Assembly: GCA_002498455.1 (NCBI GenBank)
Contig: DAHO01000092.1
Coordinates: forward strand, 2,363 to 10,437
Source of the DNA: Euryarchaeota archaeon UBA602
Lineage (GTDB): Archaea; Thermoplasmatota; Poseidoniia; Poseidoniales; Thalassarchaeaceae
Direction of reading: 5' to 3'
DNA length: 8,075 nt
The position numbers were made by a program, and so were the translations under genes. This document shows, piece by piece, positions 6,711-8,075 of the stretch (the first letter of the stretch is position 1; every line of letters begins with the position of its first letter). A model generated the notes under the pieces. That model saw only the letters and a program-made list of their open reading frames with translations, had not been told where the DNA came from and did no database searches.

Positions 6711-6966
6711 GCATCTGCTCAAGAGCCGTATTGATTTGCAGAATCAAAGTTCCAAATTCCATGGGGATGTTGGGGTCTTCGTACAACTCTTCCAACTTGG
6801 CCTGAGACATTGCAATTCGAACATCGAGTTGCTTGTTTTTGTTGAGAAGCCACTTTTCGACCGCGTCCTTTGCACCCTTGCGAATGTTGCGAGGCACCTT
6901 TTGGTCATCCAACTGTGTAATCACGCTCGCAATTTGCTGCAATCTGTTTTCGATATCGGCTGTCAT
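6691..6966 (-). CDS. UPF0147 family small helical protein
   Basis: 91 residues with the conserved archaeal UPF0147 pattern: VPRNIRKGAKDA at 24-35 and DPNIPMEFGTLI at 64-75. It is largely helical, with alternating charged and hydrophobic residues and no signal peptide or membrane segment, so it is cytoplasmic. The function of the family is unknown. The ATG at 6966 has a strong Shine-Dalgarno site: GGGGAG on the minus strand at 6972-6977, 5 nt from the ATG. The stop overlaps the last 20 bp of the convergent isoaspartyl peptidase gene. It is divergent from the prepilin peptidase gene. Confidence 0.88.
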   Translation of the reverse strand: MTADIENRLQQIASVITQLDDQKVPRNIRKGAKDAVEKWLLNKNKQLDVRIAMSQAKLEELYEDPNIPMEFGTLILQINTALEQMLTDLHS

Positions 6967-7048
6967 GGTATCTCCCCGAAAGCATGCTCACAGTCGATAG
7001 GGGGCCGAGGCTGCTTTAAGTCGCTTTCCTGTGCAGGTACTGTATCGC
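6967..7048. promoter_or_regulatory. Compact divergent promoter region, UPF0147 / prepilin peptidase
   Basis: 82 bp separate the two starts. The only AT-rich core is GCTTTAAGT at 7013-7021. Read on + it is TTTAA-like and about 30 bp from the ATG at 7049, which would give a nearly leaderless mRNA. Read on - (CTTAAAG) it would give a leader of roughly 25 nt carrying the GGGGAG ribosome site of the UPF0147 gene. One element may serve both directions. This is inferred from spacing and not demonstrated. Confidence 0.4.
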
Positions 7049-8059
7049 ATGTCGGATATTGATGTACAGTTGGAACTCATTCAATGGGTTCGCCTTGGCG
7101 TTCTGGTCCTATGCTTTGGAGGGGCGGCTTGGCTTGATCACAAAACACGCCGCGTTTCCAATGATTGGTGGTGGGGTTGGGCCAAACCCACTCTGTTCCT
7201 GCTCGTGCTTGAGTTACTGATTCTCGAAGCGGGGTGGATGATTTGGCTCACCGCTTCAGCCGTCGTCGCTTTTGCCTCTACCGCACTGATTGGCGTCCCT
7301 GACATCAATGACATTCGAAAGGGATCCAAATTGGATATCATCGTAACGGTTTGGTACTTTTTGAGTGGAGTTGGTCTGGTGATGGGTGCGATGGAATACG
7401 TGCCTGTAATCATGGATTATTTCGACCCGAGTGTCGTGATAGATTCTGATTCTGTGACCACAAAAGCAGCCTTACTATGGGGTCAAATGGTCCTCATGGG
7501 TGTTGTCCTGCTCTTCTTCGAAATGGCCTGGCGATTCCGAATGCTACACGGTGGCGCTGATGCCAAAGCCATGATGCTGGCCACCTTGTTGCTCCCTTCT
7601 TGGGCGGGTGCTGCATTCCCACTTTACGCTGATGAATCTGCAATGTCGACATCAATGCCACCCGCGCTCTCTCTACTGATTTGGGCAGGTTTGGCTTTCT
7701 TGGTCTTGCCACTGATCATGCTTGTTCGCAATGCAGGCTCCGGTGATTTGATGCCCGTTTCTATGTCTTGGCACGCCTCAAAAATGGCCTTGTCTGACAT
7801 TCCGAATCATCACGTTTGGTTGCTTGAGGAAGTCACGGACAAGCCCGATGGAACACGAGGTGTCACTCGTCGAATGCGTCCTGTACGTGGGAGCCGTGCA
7901 GAAACCGAGATTGAACAGGTTCTCGATGAATTGGCTGAAGCCGGTGTGGAAAGAGCTTGGGTCACAGCAAAGCATCCATTCCTGCTGTTTGTTTTCCCAG
8001 CGATTCTTCCACTCACATTGTTTGGCGATCCGATTGTTTGGATCCTTAGCTTCCTCTGA
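7049..8059 (+). CDS. Archaeal prepilin/prearchaellin peptidase, aspartic membrane protease family A24 (FlaK/PibD-like)
   Basis: A 336-residue polytopic membrane protein expected to remove class III signal peptides from pilins, archaellins or related secreted proteins at the cytoplasmic face. The two catalytic aspartates are D30 in WLDHKTRRVSN (28-38) and D171 in HGGADAKAM (167-175), the second matching the GxGD-type motif as GGAD. Hydrophobic segments lie at about 12-29, 46-62, 63-82, 96-115, 140-160, 174-192, 205-226 and 309-334. Residues 227-308 form a soluble domain followed by RAWVTAKHPFLLF, matching the W-VTP-x-x-PF region before the last helix of FlaK. A GTG at 7031 would add six residues, but the ATG at 7049 is preferred: the TATA-like CTTTAAG is well spaced for it and no ribosome site precedes the GTG. 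Which pilus or archaellum it serves cannot be told here. I see nothing in the last 16 bases after the stop. Confidence 0.87.
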   Translation: MSDIDVQLELIQWVRLGVLVLCFGGAAWLDHKTRRVSNDWWWGWAKPTLFLLVLELLILEAGWMIWLTASAVVAFASTALIGVPDINDIRKGSKLDIIVTVWYFLSGVGLVMGAMEYVPVIMDYFDPSVVIDSDSVTTKAALLWGQMVLMGVVLLFFEMAWRFRMLHGGADAKAMMLATLLLPSWAGAAFPLYADESAMSTSMPPALSLLIWAGLAFLVLPLIMLVRNAGSGDLMPVSMSWHASKMALSDIPNHHVWLLEEVTDKPDGTRGVTRRMRPVRGSRAETEIEQVLDELAEAGVERAWVTAKHPFLLFVFPAILPLTLFGDPIVWILSFL

Positions 8060-8075
8060 AGAAATCGGAAGGGTA

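Noticed and set aside
7031..7048. GTG start for the prepilin peptidase
   Set aside because: It adds only six residues, has no ribosome site and would sit too close to the TATA-like core; the ATG at 7049 fits better.

Overview
The window looks like chromosomal DNA of a euryarchaeon, most likely a planktonic marine Thermoplasmatota such as Marine Group II (Poseidoniales). The domain-level evidence is a membrane-anchored archaeal-type LonB protease, an archaeal TrmI tRNA methyltransferase, a UPF0147 protein and an archaeal (FlaK/PibD-type) prepilin peptidase. A very large, sequon-rich surface protein ending in one membrane helix and a cytoplasmic zinc ribbon fits that lineage. The lineage call is inference; no rRNA or other phylogenetic marker lies in the window.

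The window is densely coding, with six genes. (1) 1-2859 (+): the 3' part of a large cell-surface protein, open at the left edge, with about six tandem immunoglobulin-like modules, a C-terminal membrane helix and a CxxC-x17-CxxC zinc ribbon. (2) 2860-3633 (-): trmI, which abuts gene 1 tail to tail with no spacer. (3) 3634-3849: a divergent intergenic region with two short hairpins in the trmI leader and a GC-rich hairpin on the other side. (4) 3850-5919 (+): lonB. (5) 5937-6710 (+): a plant-type asparaginase/isoaspartyl peptidase, 17 nt behind lonB and probably in its operon. (6) 6691-6966 (-): a UPF0147 protein whose 3' end overlaps gene 5 by 20 bp. (7) 6967-7048: a compact divergent promoter region. 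(8) 7049-8059 (+): a membrane aspartic prepilin/prearchaellin peptidase.

Functionally this is mostly housekeeping: tRNA modification, membrane-associated proteolysis and processing of secreted pilin-like proteins, next to one variable surface protein. The most interesting combinations are the lonB-isoaspartyl peptidase pair, which could handle successive steps in turnover of damaged protein, and the trmI leader, which has tetraloop hairpins and two competing copies of CAAGG, one overlapping the ribosome-binding site. I found no mobile element, CRISPR array, tRNA or rRNA. I did not find a convincing wholly new multi-gene system.
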